DNA from: JBGQOJ01 sp052119585 | GTDB taxonomy: Bacteria > Pseudomonadota > Alphaproteobacteria > Rhodobacterales > Rhodobacteraceae | DNA: 64,000 bases | Reading direction: 5' to 3' | NCBI RefSeq assembly: GCF_052119585.1 | Contig: NZ_JBGQOJ010000002.1 | Coordinates: 124,001 to 188,000, forward strand | The notes under the pieces: model-generated | Database searches by the model: none | What the model was told of the DNA's origin: nothing | The model's input: the letters and a program-made list of their open reading frames with translations, nothing else | Translations under genes and position numbers: made by a program | In this document: one piece after another, positions 7,903 to 17,573 of the stretch | Numbering within the stretch: position 1 is the first letter of the stretch | How the letters are laid out: every line of letters begins with the position of its first letter

Positions 7903-9918
7903 ATGGATCTGTTCTTAACCGCAATGCCCGCTCTGGGCGAGGCCTTTGCATTGGTGTTCCAGCCGCAGCAATTGATGTATCTGATTGCTGGCGTTCTGCT
8001 TGGCCTTTCCATCGGAGTGCTTCCCGGCCTGGGCGGCATTGCGGGGCTGTCTCTGGTGCTGCCGTTCATGTTCGGGATGGAGCCTGTGTCCGGTCTGGCG
8101 CTGATGGTCGGCCTGATCGCGGTGGTCCCGACATCTGACACATTCTCGTCGGTTCTTTTGGGTATTCCGGGGTCGTCCGCCTCTCAGGCGACGGTGCTGG
8201 ACGGCTTTCCGATGGCGAAAAAGGGCGAGGCCGCGCGGGCGCTCTCTGCGGCCTTCGCCTCGTCGCTTTATGGCGGTTTGCTGGGGGCAGTGGTGCTGAC
8301 CGGCTTTATCTTTATCGCCCGCCCTTTGATCCTGGCCTTCGGTCTGCCCGAAATGCTGATGATCACGGTTCTTGGCCTGTCGATGGTGGCGATCCTTGCG
8401 GGGCGGGTTCCGCTGAAGGGTGTTGTTGCCGCGGGCATGGGCCTGATGGCGGGCACCATTGGCGCGGCGGGCGCGGGGGGTAGCCTTCGCATGGCGACCT
8501 ATGACATTCCTTATCTGGTCGATGGTCTGCAACTGGTGATCGTGGGTCTGGGGATCTATGCTATCCCGGAAATCATCTCGCTTTTGCGGCAGGACCAGCC
8601 GATTTCATCCGGCGGAACGCTGGGGCTTGGCTGGGCGCAGGGCGTGCGCGACTGGTGGCAGAACAAGTGGCTGTCGACCAAGTGCGCGGCAATCGGTGTG
8701 GTGATCGGGGTGATCCCCGGTCTGGGTGGGTCTGTCGTCGACTGGATCGCCTATGGCTATGCGGTGCAGTCCAGCAAGGACCGCAGCATGTTCGGCAAGG
8801 GCGACGTGCGCGGCATTGTCGCACCCGAATCCTCGAACAACGCGAAAGAGGGCGGCGGGCTGATCCCGACGCTGATCTTCGGCATTCCCGGGTCGGGCAG
8901 CATGGCGGTTTTCCTTGGCGGGCTTGCGCTGCTTGGCCTGTCGCCCGGACCGCAGATGATCCGGCAGGACCTGAACATCACCTACACCATCGTCTGGTCG
9001 CTTGCGCTGGCCAATGTGATCGGGGCGGGTCTGTGCATCGTGCTGTCGAAACAGATCGCCCGCCTGACGACGATCCGCTTCACCCTTCTGGCGCCCTATC
9101 TGTTCATCATGATCGCCTTTGCCGCCTTCCAGTCGCGCCAGTCGCTGGGTGATCTGGCCGCCCTTGTCGCGATCGGCCTGTTCGGTATCTTGCTGCGCCG
9201 CTTCGATTATTCCCGCCCCGCCTTCCTGATCGGCTTTGTTCTGTCGAACCAGGCCGAGGGATTTGCCAATATGGCGAACCAGATCGCTACCGCGCGGTTC
9301 CGGCGCGGGTTCGATGTTGGGCTGGACTATATCGCCACGCCGCTGACGATTGTCCTGCTGATCCTGACGGTTGTCTCGGTGGTCATCGGCATCCGTCAGG
9401 CCAAGAATATCCGCGAGAACCTTGACGCCCCCACAGGGGCCAAGCGCGCGCCGATGGTGTTCCTGATGTGCGTGACCGCCTATCTGACCGTCGCCTGGAT
9501 CGACGCGTTTTCGATCATCCGCCTCAATGACAAGATCTTCCCGCTGACAGTGGGGACGGTGACGCTGATCGGCTGCACGATGCTGCTGGTCCGGATGATC
9601 CGCAAGCCAGAGACCGATGATGTGTTCATTGACCTTGAGGCCGCCGGCGAGGAACGCGACGCACCGCATGGATTGTGGCGCACGCTGTCGTGGTTCCTGT
9701 CGCTGCTGGTGATGTCCGGGTTGTTCGGCTTTATCATCGCGCTGTCGCTGTTCCTGCTGGGGTTCTTCCGCATCCGCGCCGGTCGGGGCTGGCTGGCCTC
9801 GGCGTTGTTCATGGCGGGCGGGCTGGCGTTCATGATCTTTCTGGCTTGGGTTCTGGGCCGTGATTTTCCGCCGGGCCTGCTGCAAAGCTATAGCAACTTG
9901 CCCTGGCCCTTGCGGTAA
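7903..9918 (+). CDS. Tripartite tricarboxylate transporter, fused TctA-TctB membrane protein
   Basis: 671 aa from ATG 7903, with TAGGAG 8 nt upstream. Residues 1-500 are a TctA large subunit with about 12 membrane segments and the family signatures GVLPGLGGIAGLSLVLPF near 41 and GVIPGLGGSVVDWIAYG near 267; LIPTLIFGIPGSGSMAVF near 319 is a third glycine-rich loop. After a soluble linker (KNIRENLDAPTGAKRAP) the last 165 residues form four further hydrophobic segments (VFLMCVTAYLTVAW, VGTVTLIGCTMLLV, then two more), matching a TctB small subunit. No separate tctB is nearby, which supports a functional fusion. It works with the receptor encoded just upstream. Confidence 0.87.
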   Translation: MDLFLTAMPALGEAFALVFQPQQLMYLIAGVLLGLSIGVLPGLGGIAGLSLVLPFMFGMEPVSGLALMVGLIAVVPTSDTFSSVLLGIPGSSASQATVLDGFPMAKKGEAARALSAAFASSLYGGLLGAVVLTGFIFIARPLILAFGLPEMLMITVLGLSMVAILAGRVPLKGVVAAGMGLMAGTIGAAGAGGSLRMATYDIPYLVDGLQLVIVGLGIYAIPEIISLLRQDQPISSGGTLGLGWAQGVRDWWQNKWLSTKCAAIGVVIGVIPGLGGSVVDWIAYGYAVQSSKDRSMFGKGDVRGIVAPESSNNAKEGGGLIPTLIFGIPGSGSMAVFLGGLALLGLSPGPQMIRQDLNITYTIVWSLALANVIGAGLCIVLSKQIARLTTIRFTLLAPYLFIMIAFAAFQSRQSLGDLAALVAIGLFGILLRRFDYSRPAFLIGFVLSNQAEGFANMANQIATARFRRGFDVGLDYIATPLTIVLLILTVVSVVIGIRQAKNIRENLDAPTGAKRAPMVFLMCVTAYLTVAWIDAFSIIRLNDKIFPLTVGTVTLIGCTMLLVRMIRKPETDDVFIDLEAAGEERDAPHGLWRTLSWFLSLLVMSGLFGFIIALSLFLLGFFRIRAGRGWLASALFMAGGLAFMIFLAWVLGRDFPPGLLQSYSNLPWPLR

Positions 9919-9948
9919 GGCGGCGCGTGACGCCGTCGCATAGAATGG

Positions 9949-11622
9949 ATGTTCCCCGAAATGACCGATCGTAAAACATACGAAATCCTTGCCGATGCCT
10001 TCCTTCAGGAGGGCGTCGCGCAGTGCTTTGCCCTTCTGGGGGACGCGAATATGAACTGGGCCACCGCGCTGGCCGGGGCCGGATGCGGCATGGTCTATGT
10101 CCGGCACGAGCATTGCGCCGTATCTGCCGCCATGTCCTATGCCCGCGCAACGGGCGATGTCGGTGTCGCCACGGTGACCTGCGGCCCCGGCGTCACGCAG
10201 ATCATGACCGCCTTGCCCGCCGCCGTGCGCGCCCATATCCCGCTGGTGATCTTCGCCGGAGAGGCCCCGCTGAAGGCCAACTGGTATAATCAGGCGATCG
10301 ATCAGGCCCCCTTTGTCACTGCTTGCGGTGCGGCCTACCACGCGCTGCACCATCCCGACCGGATGGCGGTTCAGGTGCGCGACGCCTTTCTTCAGGCCCG
10401 CACCGAACGGCGGCCCGTGGTCCTTGGCGTGCCCTTTGACCTGCAAGCGATGCCGTGGACCGGGGCGCAAACGCTGCCTGCGCCGTCGCAGTCGCTGATG
10501 CCGGACCTTTCGCCGGTGCCGCCGCACCCGGGTGACATCGCGGGCCTTGCCAGACTGGTTGGCGAGGCCCGCCGCATTGTCGTCATCGCGGGGCTTGGGG
10601 CGGTGCGCGCGGGGGCGGGGCCAGCCTGCCGCGCCTTGGCCGAAGGCTGTGACGCGCTGCTTGCCACCACATTGCCCGCGCGCGGGCTGTTCCATGACGA
10701 TCCCTTCAACCTTAGCATTGCGGGTGGGTTTTCGTCCGATATCACGCGCAGCTGCCTTGCCGAGGCCGATCTGGTGATTGCCGTCGGGGCCAGCCTTGCC
10801 AGCCACACCACCGATGCGGGAAAGCTGTTTGCGAAGGCCCGCGTCGTGCAGATCGACACCGCCCCTGCCGCCGTCAGTCAGGGGCGCGTCGCGGCGCAGG
10901 TTCATGTGCGGGCCGACGCGCGGCTCGGGGTCGAGGCGCTGACTGCGGCCCTTGGCCCGCGTGACGGATCATCGCCCTGGCGCACCGATGCGCTGGCCGA
11001 CAGAATTCGCACCACCCCCGCCGACAGCACCCCGTTCCCGCAAGAGCCGGGCCTGCTGGATCCGCGCGACGTGGTCAGCGCCCTTGACGCCGCCTTGCCG
11101 CTTGACTGGGAGATGGTCAATTCGTCGGGCCATTGTTCCTATTATTTCGCCCAGATGCCGGGTCGTCCGGTCGCGCAGTTCCATACGATCCGTGAATTCG
11201 GCGCAATCGGCAATGGTATATCCTATGCGATGGGGGTCGCCGCCGCGCGGCCCGATCGCACGGTTGTCCTGTTCGATGGCGACGGCAGCCTGTTGATGCA
11301 TGTGCAGGAACTGGAAACCATCCTGCGGCACCGCATGAACATCCTGATCTGCGTTCTGAATGACGGCGCCTATGGCTCTGAAATCCACAAATTGCGGGCC
11401 GAAGGGGTATCGGACGAAGGGGCTGTCTTTGGCCGCCCCGATCTTGGCCGGATCGCGCGCGGCTTCGGGGCTGCGGGCGTGCAGGTGGATGATCTTGCGG
11501 ACCTGCCGCGCCTTGTGGCCGGGTTCGACAAGACCAAAGGGGCCGCGATTTGGGATTTCCACATCTCGGACAAGGTGTTCAGCCCGGTCATTGCCCGTGC
11601 GCATCCGCCCGTTCACCGCTGA
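9949..11622 (+). CDS. Thiamine-pyrophosphate enzyme of the acetolactate synthase/decarboxylase family
   Basis: 557 aa; ATG 9949 is used, but ATG 9961 (four codons later) is equally possible as neither has a strong ribosome site. Three domains are visible: the PYR domain with VYVRHEHCAVSAAMSYARA near 45 (its Glu activates TPP) and GPGVTQIMTAL; a central domain near 190-330; and the PP domain with the TPP motif GDGSLLMHVQELE...LNDGAYGSE near 440-480. Such enzymes decarboxylate or condense 2-oxo acids. It lies between transporter and permease in one operon, so it may decarboxylate an imported or pathway-derived oxo acid. It could also relate to sulfonate metabolism given the TauE neighbour; I cannot choose. 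Confidence 0.75.
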   Translation: MFPEMTDRKTYEILADAFLQEGVAQCFALLGDANMNWATALAGAGCGMVYVRHEHCAVSAAMSYARATGDVGVATVTCGPGVTQIMTALPAAVRAHIPLVIFAGEAPLKANWYNQAIDQAPFVTACGAAYHALHHPDRMAVQVRDAFLQARTERRPVVLGVPFDLQAMPWTGAQTLPAPSQSLMPDLSPVPPHPGDIAGLARLVGEARRIVVIAGLGAVRAGAGPACRALAEGCDALLATTLPARGLFHDDPFNLSIAGGFSSDITRSCLAEADLVIAVGASLASHTTDAGKLFAKARVVQIDTAPAAVSQGRVAAQVHVRADARLGVEALTAALGPRDGSSPWRTDALADRIRTTPADSTPFPQEPGLLDPRDVVSALDAALPLDWEMVNSSGHCSYYFAQMPGRPVAQFHTIREFGAIGNGISYAMGVAAARPDRTVVLFDGDGSLLMHVQELETILRHRMNILICVLNDGAYGSEIHKLRAEGVSDEGAVFGRPDLGRIARGFGAAGVQVDDLADLPRLVAGFDKTKGAAIWDFHISDKVFSPVIARAHPPVHR

Positions 11623-12374
11623 TGCTGGACCTGTTCCTGCCCGAAAGCATGAGCGTGGCGGTTCTGGTTGTCCTTCTGGCGATCAGCTTTGCCGCGTCGT
11701 TCATCACGGTTGCCTTCGGTATCGGTGGCGGGTCGATCCTGCTGACGGCTTTCGCGACGCTGCTGCCGCCGCTGGTGCTGATCCCGGTGCACGGCATCGT
11801 GCAGATCGGGTCCAATGCCGGACGGTTCGCGCTGATGATCCGCCATGTCCACTGGCCCGCGATCGGGGCGTTCACCCTAGGCTCGATCCTGGGGGCGGGG
11901 GCGGGTGGTGCGCTGGTCGTCAACCTGAACCCTGCCTGGGTGCAGATCGGCATCGGCGGTTTTATCATCTATTCCGTGCTGTCGAAACCGCCCGCCTTTT
12001 TGCGGGACTGGGGCGGCCTGACGGGGGCCATTTCCAGCTTTCTGACGATGTTCTTCGGTGCGACCGGTCTTTTTGTCGCTTCGTTCACCAAATCGCTAAA
12101 GCTGGAACGCCGCGCCCATGTTGCCACCCATGCGACCTTGATGACGGTTCAGCACGGGTTGAAAACCATCGCCTTCGGCCTGTTGGGCTTTCCGTTCGGC
12201 CCTTGGATACCCTTCATCGCAGCCATGATCATCGCGGGCCTTTTGGGCACGCTTCTGGGTCGTCTGGTTCTGACGCGGATCACCGATCAACGCTTTCGCC
12301 GGGCGCTGGATGCGATCCTGCTGCTGTTGTCGGTGCGCCTGATCTGGGCCGGGGCGCAGTCGTTGGCGGGGTGA
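11622..12374 (+). CDS. TauE/SafE-family membrane permease
   Basis: 250 aa from ATG 11622, which shares one base with the TPP-enzyme stop (TGATG). The protein is hydrophobic, with about eight membrane segments and the two family half-repeats: SFAASFITVAFGIGGGSILL near 20 and GAISSFLTMFFGATGLFVA near 132. TauE/SafE proteins are poorly characterised anion exporters or importers (sulfite, sulfoacetate and other carboxylates or sulfonates have been proposed). Its coupling to the TPP enzyme suggests it exports a by-product or takes up a related acid. Its stop lies 13 bp from the convergent pgm stop. Confidence 0.8.
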   Translation: MLDLFLPESMSVAVLVVLLAISFAASFITVAFGIGGGSILLTAFATLLPPLVLIPVHGIVQIGSNAGRFALMIRHVHWPAIGAFTLGSILGAGAGGALVVNLNPAWVQIGIGGFIIYSVLSKPPAFLRDWGGLTGAISSFLTMFFGATGLFVASFTKSLKLERRAHVATHATLMTVQHGLKTIAFGLLGFPFGPWIPFIAAMIIAGLLGTLLGRLVLTRITDQRFRRALDAILLLLSVRLIWAGAQSLAG

Positions 12375-12387
12375 CCTGCGGCGCGGC

Positions 12388-14019
12388 TCAGGTGATGACA
12401 TCCGGCGCGGTGCGGCCCGTGTGTGCGGCGATACCCGCGATGGCGTCTGCGGCGCGGATGATCGGGGCAAGTGCCGCCTGCACGTCAAGGGCCAGTTGCG
12501 CGGGATCGTCCTCGAACCGCTCCAGATACACACGCAATGTCGCCCCTGCCGTGCCGGTGCCCGACAGCCGCATCACAATGCGCGATCCGTCGTCGAACCG
12601 GATGCGGATGCCCTGATTGACAGAGGTCGCGCCATCCACCGGATCGACATAGGAAAAGTCGTCGGCGCTTGCCACTGTCATGCCCTCGACCAGCGTGCCG
12701 GGTAGGGTAGGCAATTGCGCGCGCAGGGCGGTCATCATGCCATCGGCGGCGGTGTTGTCTATCGCCTCGAAGTCGTGGCGCGAGAAATAGTTGCGCCCGT
12801 AGCGCGCCCAGTGATCGGTCAGAATTTCGGCCACGGTCTGTTTGCGGACGGCCAGGATATTCAGCCAGAACAGCACCGCCCACAGCCCGTCCTTCTCGCG
12901 GATATGGTCCGATCCCGTGCCAAAGCTTTCCTCACCGCACAGCGTCGCCAGCCCCGCATCCAGCAGGGTTCCGAAGAACTTCCATCCGGTGGGGGTTTCG
13001 AAACAGCGCAGCCCCAGCGCGTCTGCCACGCGGTCCACTGCAGCCCCTGTCGGCATCGACCGCGCGACACCGGCCAGACCTTTGGCATAGCCGGGCGCAA
13101 GGGTGGCATTGGCCGCCAGCACCGCCAGACTGTCGGAGGGGCCGACATAGATACCGGCACCGACCACCATATTGCGGTCGCCGTCCCCGTCCGAGGCGGC
13201 GCCGAAATCGGGGGCCTGGCCGCCGAACATCTCGTCCATCAGCGCCTTTGCCCAGACCGGATTGGGGTCGGGGTGCATGCCTCCGAAGTCGGGCAGGGGT
13301 GTCGCGTTGATTACGCTGCCTTCGGGCAGGCCAAGGCGGCGTTCCAATATGTCGCGGGCATAGGGGCCGGTGACCGCGCACATCGCGTCGAACCGCATGC
13401 GGAAGCCATCCGCGAACATGGCGCGGATCGCGGGGAAATCGAACAGTGTTTCCATCAGCGCCGCATAATCCGACACCGGGTCGACGACATCGACGATCAT
13501 TCCGTCCAGATCGTGGCGCCCGATGGCGTCCAGATCCACGTCGGGGGCATCCGAAATGCGGTAGGCCGTCAAAACGGTGGTCGCGTCGAAAATTGCCTCG
13601 GTCACGGCTTCGGGGGCGGGGCCGCCGTTCGGGGTGTTGAACTTGATCCCGAAATCCTCGTCCGGGCCGCCGGGGTTGTGGCTGGCCGACAGGATGATCC
13701 CGCCATCGGTTTTGTTCAGCCGGATCAGATGCGACGCGGCGGGTGTGGACAGGATGGCGCCTTGCCCGACGATGATCCGCGCGGCGCCATTGGCCGCGGC
13801 CAACTTCAGGATGATTTGCGCCGCTTCGGCGTTGAAATATCGCCCGTCGCCGCCCAGCACATAGGTCTTGCCCGCGGCACTCCCGATCCCGTCAAAGATC
13901 GCCTGCACGAAATTCTCCAGATAACCCGCCTGCTGGAACACCCTGGTTTTCTTGCGCAGACCGGATGTGCCGGGCTTTTGGCCGGCAATGGGGGCGGTGG
14001 GTGCCGTGAGGACTGTCAT
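12388..14019 (-). CDS. pgm: Phosphoglucomutase (alpha-D-glucose 1,6-bisphosphate-dependent)
   Basis: 543 aa from ATG 14019, with AGGAG 8 nt upstream and only 4 nt after the glgX stop. It interconverts glucose-1-phosphate and glucose-6-phosphate, linking the glycogen operon to glycolysis. All family motifs are present: KPGTSGLRKK near 15, the phosphoserine loop ILSASHNPGG near 130, the Mg loop SDGDGDRN near 285, and the sugar-binding loop GEESFGTGSDH near 375. It is the last gene of the glg operon, and its end faces the TauE gene with no room for a long terminator. Confidence 0.95.
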   Translation of the reverse strand: MTVLTAPTAPIAGQKPGTSGLRKKTRVFQQAGYLENFVQAIFDGIGSAAGKTYVLGGDGRYFNAEAAQIILKLAAANGAARIIVGQGAILSTPAASHLIRLNKTDGGIILSASHNPGGPDEDFGIKFNTPNGGPAPEAVTEAIFDATTVLTAYRISDAPDVDLDAIGRHDLDGMIVDVVDPVSDYAALMETLFDFPAIRAMFADGFRMRFDAMCAVTGPYARDILERRLGLPEGSVINATPLPDFGGMHPDPNPVWAKALMDEMFGGQAPDFGAASDGDGDRNMVVGAGIYVGPSDSLAVLAANATLAPGYAKGLAGVARSMPTGAAVDRVADALGLRCFETPTGWKFFGTLLDAGLATLCGEESFGTGSDHIREKDGLWAVLFWLNILAVRKQTVAEILTDHWARYGRNYFSRHDFEAIDNTAADGMMTALRAQLPTLPGTLVEGMTVASADDFSYVDPVDGATSVNQGIRIRFDDGSRIVMRLSGTGTAGATLRVYLERFEDDPAQLALDVQAALAPIIRAADAIAGIAAHTGRTAPDVIT

Positions 14020-14023
14020 GGGA

Positions 14024-16138
14024 TCAAGCTCCTGCATATGGTTTTTGCGTCAGCATCAGGATTGACTGCGCGGGGCAGAAAAGATGTTTGCCTGCAATGG
14101 TTTCGGGGCCTGCCTCGGGGCGGGTGGTGTCAAGCTCCAGCACGACGGGCAGATCGTCGAGGTCGGGCAGGGTGATTGTGATGCCCGGCCCGGCGTTGAA
14201 GTACAGGATCGCAACATCGTCGGACTGCATGGAAATCGCCGCGTCCGAAGCCGTGCGGATCTTGACCCCCAGCGTGGTCCAGTCCGGGGTGTGCCAGTCG
14301 CCGTCCTCGGGGGGGGTGCCGTCGGCGCGCAGCCAGATCAGGTCGGGCTTGCCGTCTGCCTTGCGCGGCCGCGAGTGAAGGAACCTGCGCTGGCGCAACA
14401 CCGGATGCGCGCGGCGCAGCGCGATCAGCTTTTGCACAAAGGCCAGAAACGGCGCGTCCACCGCCGCCCAGTCCAGCCAAGTGACGGGGTTATCTTGCGC
14501 GTAGGCGTTGTTGTTGCCGCCCTGTGAATGCCCGATCTCGTCGCCTGCCAGCAGCATCGGCGTGCCTTGCGACAGCATCAGCGTGGCCAGAATGTTGCGC
14601 TTGCGCAGGGACCGTGCGGCAAGAATGGCGGCGTCGTCCGTGACCCCCTCGGCCCCCATGTTGTCCGAGAAATTTTCGTCCTTGCCGTCGCGGTTGTTCT
14701 CGCCGTTGGCAAGGTTGGCCTTGGCGCTATAGCTGACCAGATCCGTCAGGGTGAACCCGTCATGCGCGGTGACAAAATTGACCGAGGAGGTCGCGGCGCG
14801 GTGGCCGTGATCGAACTGCTCGGCAGACCCCAACAGACGCTTCGACAGCTCTGATGTCATCAGCGCGTCGCCCCGCCAGAACCTGCGCACCCCGTCGCGG
14901 AACTTGTCGTTCCATTCCAGAAACGGATTGGGCCATGCGCCCAACTGGTAGCCACCCGGCCCTATATCCCACGGCTCTGCGATCAGCTTTGCCCGGCTCA
15001 GGACCGGATCCTGCCGGATCGCGTCAAGAAAACCGCCGCGCGGATCATAGCCGTGATCCTCTCGGGCCAGAACGGTGGCAAGGTCGAAACGGAAGCCATC
15101 GACATGCATCACCTCGACCCAGTACCGCAGGCTGTCCATCACCATGCGCAGCACCATCGGATGCGTCAGGTTCAGGGTGTTTCCTGTGCCCGTGTCGTTG
15201 ACATAGCGCCGCCCGCCGTCCGCCAGCCTGTAGTAGGATGTGTTGTCGAGGCCGCGCAGGCCAAGCGTCGGTCCGGTCTCGTCGCCCTCGCCGGTGTGGT
15301 TGTAGACCACATCCAGAATGACCTCGATGCCAGCGGAATGGAACCGCTTGACCATCGACTGGAACTCCCACACGGCGTTTTGCGTCATGTAGCGCGGTTC
15401 GGGGGCGAAAAAGCCGATGCTTTGATAGCCCCAGTGGTTGCGCAGGCCCTTTTCGATCAGAAACCGGTCATCCAGAAAGGCATGGACCGGCAAAAGCTCG
15501 ATCGCGGTGACGCCCAGCTTTGTCAGGTGGTCCAGCACAGGATCGGACGCCAGCCCCAGATACGAGCCGCGCAAGGCCGGATCGACCTGGTCGTGCTGTG
15601 CGGTCATGCTTTTGACATGCGCCTCGTAAAGGATGCTGTCGGTCAGGGCGGTGTCGGGGCGTTGGTCTGTGCCCCAGGAAAACGCGGGGTCCACCACCAC
15701 CGATTTGGGCGCTGCAAAGGCGCTGTCGCGGGTGTCGAAGGACAGATCGGCACGGGGCGACCCCACGCGGTAGCCCATCAGCGCATCGGACCAGCGCAAC
15801 GCGCCGTGCAGTTGTTTGGCGTAGGGGTCCAGCAACAGCTTGTTCGGGTTGAACCGGTGCCCGACCTCTGGCTGATAGGGACCATGGGCGCGCAATCCGT
15901 AGATCGTGCCGGGGGTCAGACCGGACACGCGCATATGCCAGATATCGCCGTCGCGGTCGCCAAAGCGCAGGCGCGTGATCTCGCGCTTGCCGTCCTGCGA
16001 GAACAGGCACAGATCCATTGCCTGCGCGTGGGCCGAGAATACCGCAAAGTTGACCCCGTCGCCATCGAATGTCGCGCCCATAGGAAAGGCGCGCCCCGCA
16101 GAGACAGAGGCGGGCAGGGCCGTGTCGGGCAGGGTCAC
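14024..16138 (-). CDS. glgX: Glycogen debranching enzyme
   Basis: 704 aa if started at GTG 16138, which overlaps the glgA stop as GTGA; longer versions would overlap glgA by nearly 100 nt. GlgX hydrolyses alpha-1,6 branches of phosphorylase-limit glycogen. The GH13 isoamylase-type layout is clear: an N-terminal CBM48-like domain (FDGDGVNFAVFSAHA), region I DVVYNHTGEGDETG, the nucleophile in GFRFDLATVLAR, the acid/base Glu in AEPWDIGPGGYQLG, and FVTAHDGFTLTDLVSY. The preferred start is inferred from overlap because no strong ribosome site is seen. It lies in the order glgP-B-C-A-X-pgm. Confidence 0.93.
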   Translation of the reverse strand: MTLPDTALPASVSAGRAFPMGATFDGDGVNFAVFSAHAQAMDLCLFSQDGKREITRLRFGDRDGDIWHMRVSGLTPGTIYGLRAHGPYQPEVGHRFNPNKLLLDPYAKQLHGALRWSDALMGYRVGSPRADLSFDTRDSAFAAPKSVVVDPAFSWGTDQRPDTALTDSILYEAHVKSMTAQHDQVDPALRGSYLGLASDPVLDHLTKLGVTAIELLPVHAFLDDRFLIEKGLRNHWGYQSIGFFAPEPRYMTQNAVWEFQSMVKRFHSAGIEVILDVVYNHTGEGDETGPTLGLRGLDNTSYYRLADGGRRYVNDTGTGNTLNLTHPMVLRMVMDSLRYWVEVMHVDGFRFDLATVLAREDHGYDPRGGFLDAIRQDPVLSRAKLIAEPWDIGPGGYQLGAWPNPFLEWNDKFRDGVRRFWRGDALMTSELSKRLLGSAEQFDHGHRAATSSVNFVTAHDGFTLTDLVSYSAKANLANGENNRDGKDENFSDNMGAEGVTDDAAILAARSLRKRNILATLMLSQGTPMLLAGDEIGHSQGGNNNAYAQDNPVTWLDWAAVDAPFLAFVQKLIALRRAHPVLRQRRFLHSRPRKADGKPDLIWLRADGTPPEDGDWHTPDWTTLGVKIRTASDAAISMQSDDVAILYFNAGPGITITLPDLDDLPVVLELDTTRPEAGPETIAGKHLFCPAQSILMLTQKPYAGA

Positions 16139-17568
16139 GTCAGCAGCGTCCGGTATAGGGTGGCATAGGCGGCAGAGGAGGTTGTCCAATCCACCCGCTG
16201 GCGCATCGCCTGTCTTTGCAGCGCTGCCCACCGGGCCGGATCGGCGTAGACCCCCGCCAGACGCCGCAGCGCCTGCGACAGCGCCAGCGCATCGGTCGGG
16301 TGAAAGGTGATGCCGGTGGCCGAACCCGCGTCAAGGGCCGCCGCATTGGCGGTGATCACCGTGTCGGCAAGCCCGCCAGTGGCCGCCACAACGGGAAGGG
16401 TGCCATAGCGCAGCCCGTACATCTGGGTCAGGCCGCACGGCTCGAACCGCGAGGGCACAAGTACCGCGTCGCCCCCGGCGAACATGCGGTGCGCCAGCGC
16501 CTCGTCGTATCCGATGTGCAGCCCGACGCGGCCAGGGAATTGGGCGGCGGCTCTGGCCAGCGCGGCTTCCAGGGCGGGGTCGCCCGTGCCCAGAACCGCA
16601 AGCCCGCCACCCGCGACGATAAAGTCGGGCAGCGCGGCAAGGATCAGGTCGATGCCCTTCTGGTCGGTCAGGCGGCTGACGACGATGGCCAGCGGGCCGG
16701 TCACATCGCTTAGGCCGAATTCCTGCATCAGCGCGGCGCGGTTGTCAGCCTTGCGTTTCAGCGTTCTGGGGCCGTAGGGGCGGGCGATGGCCGGATCGGT
16801 CTCGGGGTTCCAGATGTCGGTGTCGACGCCGTTCAGTATCCCGTGCAGGCGGCTGGCGCGCGCGGCAATCACGCCTTCCATTCCCATGCCGAATTCTGGG
16901 CGCATCAGTTCGTCCGCATAGGTCGGGCTGACGGTGGTGATGGCATCGGCGGTGATCAACCCGGCCTTCAGCGTCGAGATCTGGCCGTAGTATTCCAGCG
17001 CGTCGGCGTGGAATTCAGCGGCGGGCAGTCGCAGCGCCCCCAGTTGCGCCGCCGGGGCAATGCCCTGAAAGGCGATGTTGTGGATGGTCATGATACTGCG
17101 CACCCCTGTAGGCCCGCCATAGGCCAGATAGGCGGGGGCAAGACCGGCCTGCCAGTCGTGGGCATGCAGGATGTCCGGCTGCCAGCCATCCGACAGGCCA
17201 TGCCGCGCAATCTGCGATGCGGCCCAACTGAGCGCGGCAAAGCGTTCGGGGTTGTCGATGTGATCGGCGCCATCGACGCTGTAGGGGCCACCGGGGCGAT
17301 CAAACAGATGGGGCGCGTCCAGCAACAGGATCTGTGCGCCATCAACTGTCAGCGGCAGAACCTGCGCAGGCCCGCCGAACAGATCGTCCGTTGCCCACAG
17401 GGCACGGGCACCTGGCAGCGCGATGCTGCGGTAGGCGGGCATCAGGACGCGCATATCCCATCCCTGTTGGCCAAGCGCACCGGGCAAGGCACCCACAACA
17501 TCCGCAAGCCCGCCTGTTTTCAAAAGCGGCGCGCATTCCGAGGCGACTGAAAGAACCTTGCCCGTCAT
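16135..17568 (-). CDS. glgA: Glycogen synthase (ADP-glucose, GT5)
   Basis: 477 aa from ATG 17568, the normal length for bacterial GlgA; an AAGGG site lies upstream. It adds glucose from ADP-glucose to growing alpha-1,4 chains. The GT5 signature is at the N-terminus: SVASECAPLLKTGGLADVVGAL, including the KTGGL ADP-glucose loop. VVSRLTDQKGIDLI near 290 and PSRFEPCGLTQMYGLRYGT near 360 (the ExxxGLxxxYxxxYGT motif) complete the catalytic set. The start lies 5 nt after the glgC stop and the end overlaps glgX. Confidence 0.95.
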   Translation of the reverse strand: MTGKVLSVASECAPLLKTGGLADVVGALPGALGQQGWDMRVLMPAYRSIALPGARALWATDDLFGGPAQVLPLTVDGAQILLLDAPHLFDRPGGPYSVDGADHIDNPERFAALSWAASQIARHGLSDGWQPDILHAHDWQAGLAPAYLAYGGPTGVRSIMTIHNIAFQGIAPAAQLGALRLPAAEFHADALEYYGQISTLKAGLITADAITTVSPTYADELMRPEFGMGMEGVIAARASRLHGILNGVDTDIWNPETDPAIARPYGPRTLKRKADNRAALMQEFGLSDVTGPLAIVVSRLTDQKGIDLILAALPDFIVAGGGLAVLGTGDPALEAALARAAAQFPGRVGLHIGYDEALAHRMFAGGDAVLVPSRFEPCGLTQMYGLRYGTLPVVAATGGLADTVITANAAALDAGSATGITFHPTDALALSQALRRLAGVYADPARWAALQRQAMRQRVDWTTSSAAYATLYRTLLT

Positions 17569-17573
17569 CTGTA

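Noticed and set aside
8605..10905. Minus-strand 766-codon open frame
   Set aside because: Lies opposite the TctAB and TPP-enzyme genes; rich in Arg, Gln, His and Asp, with no domain. A typical high-GC antisense frame.
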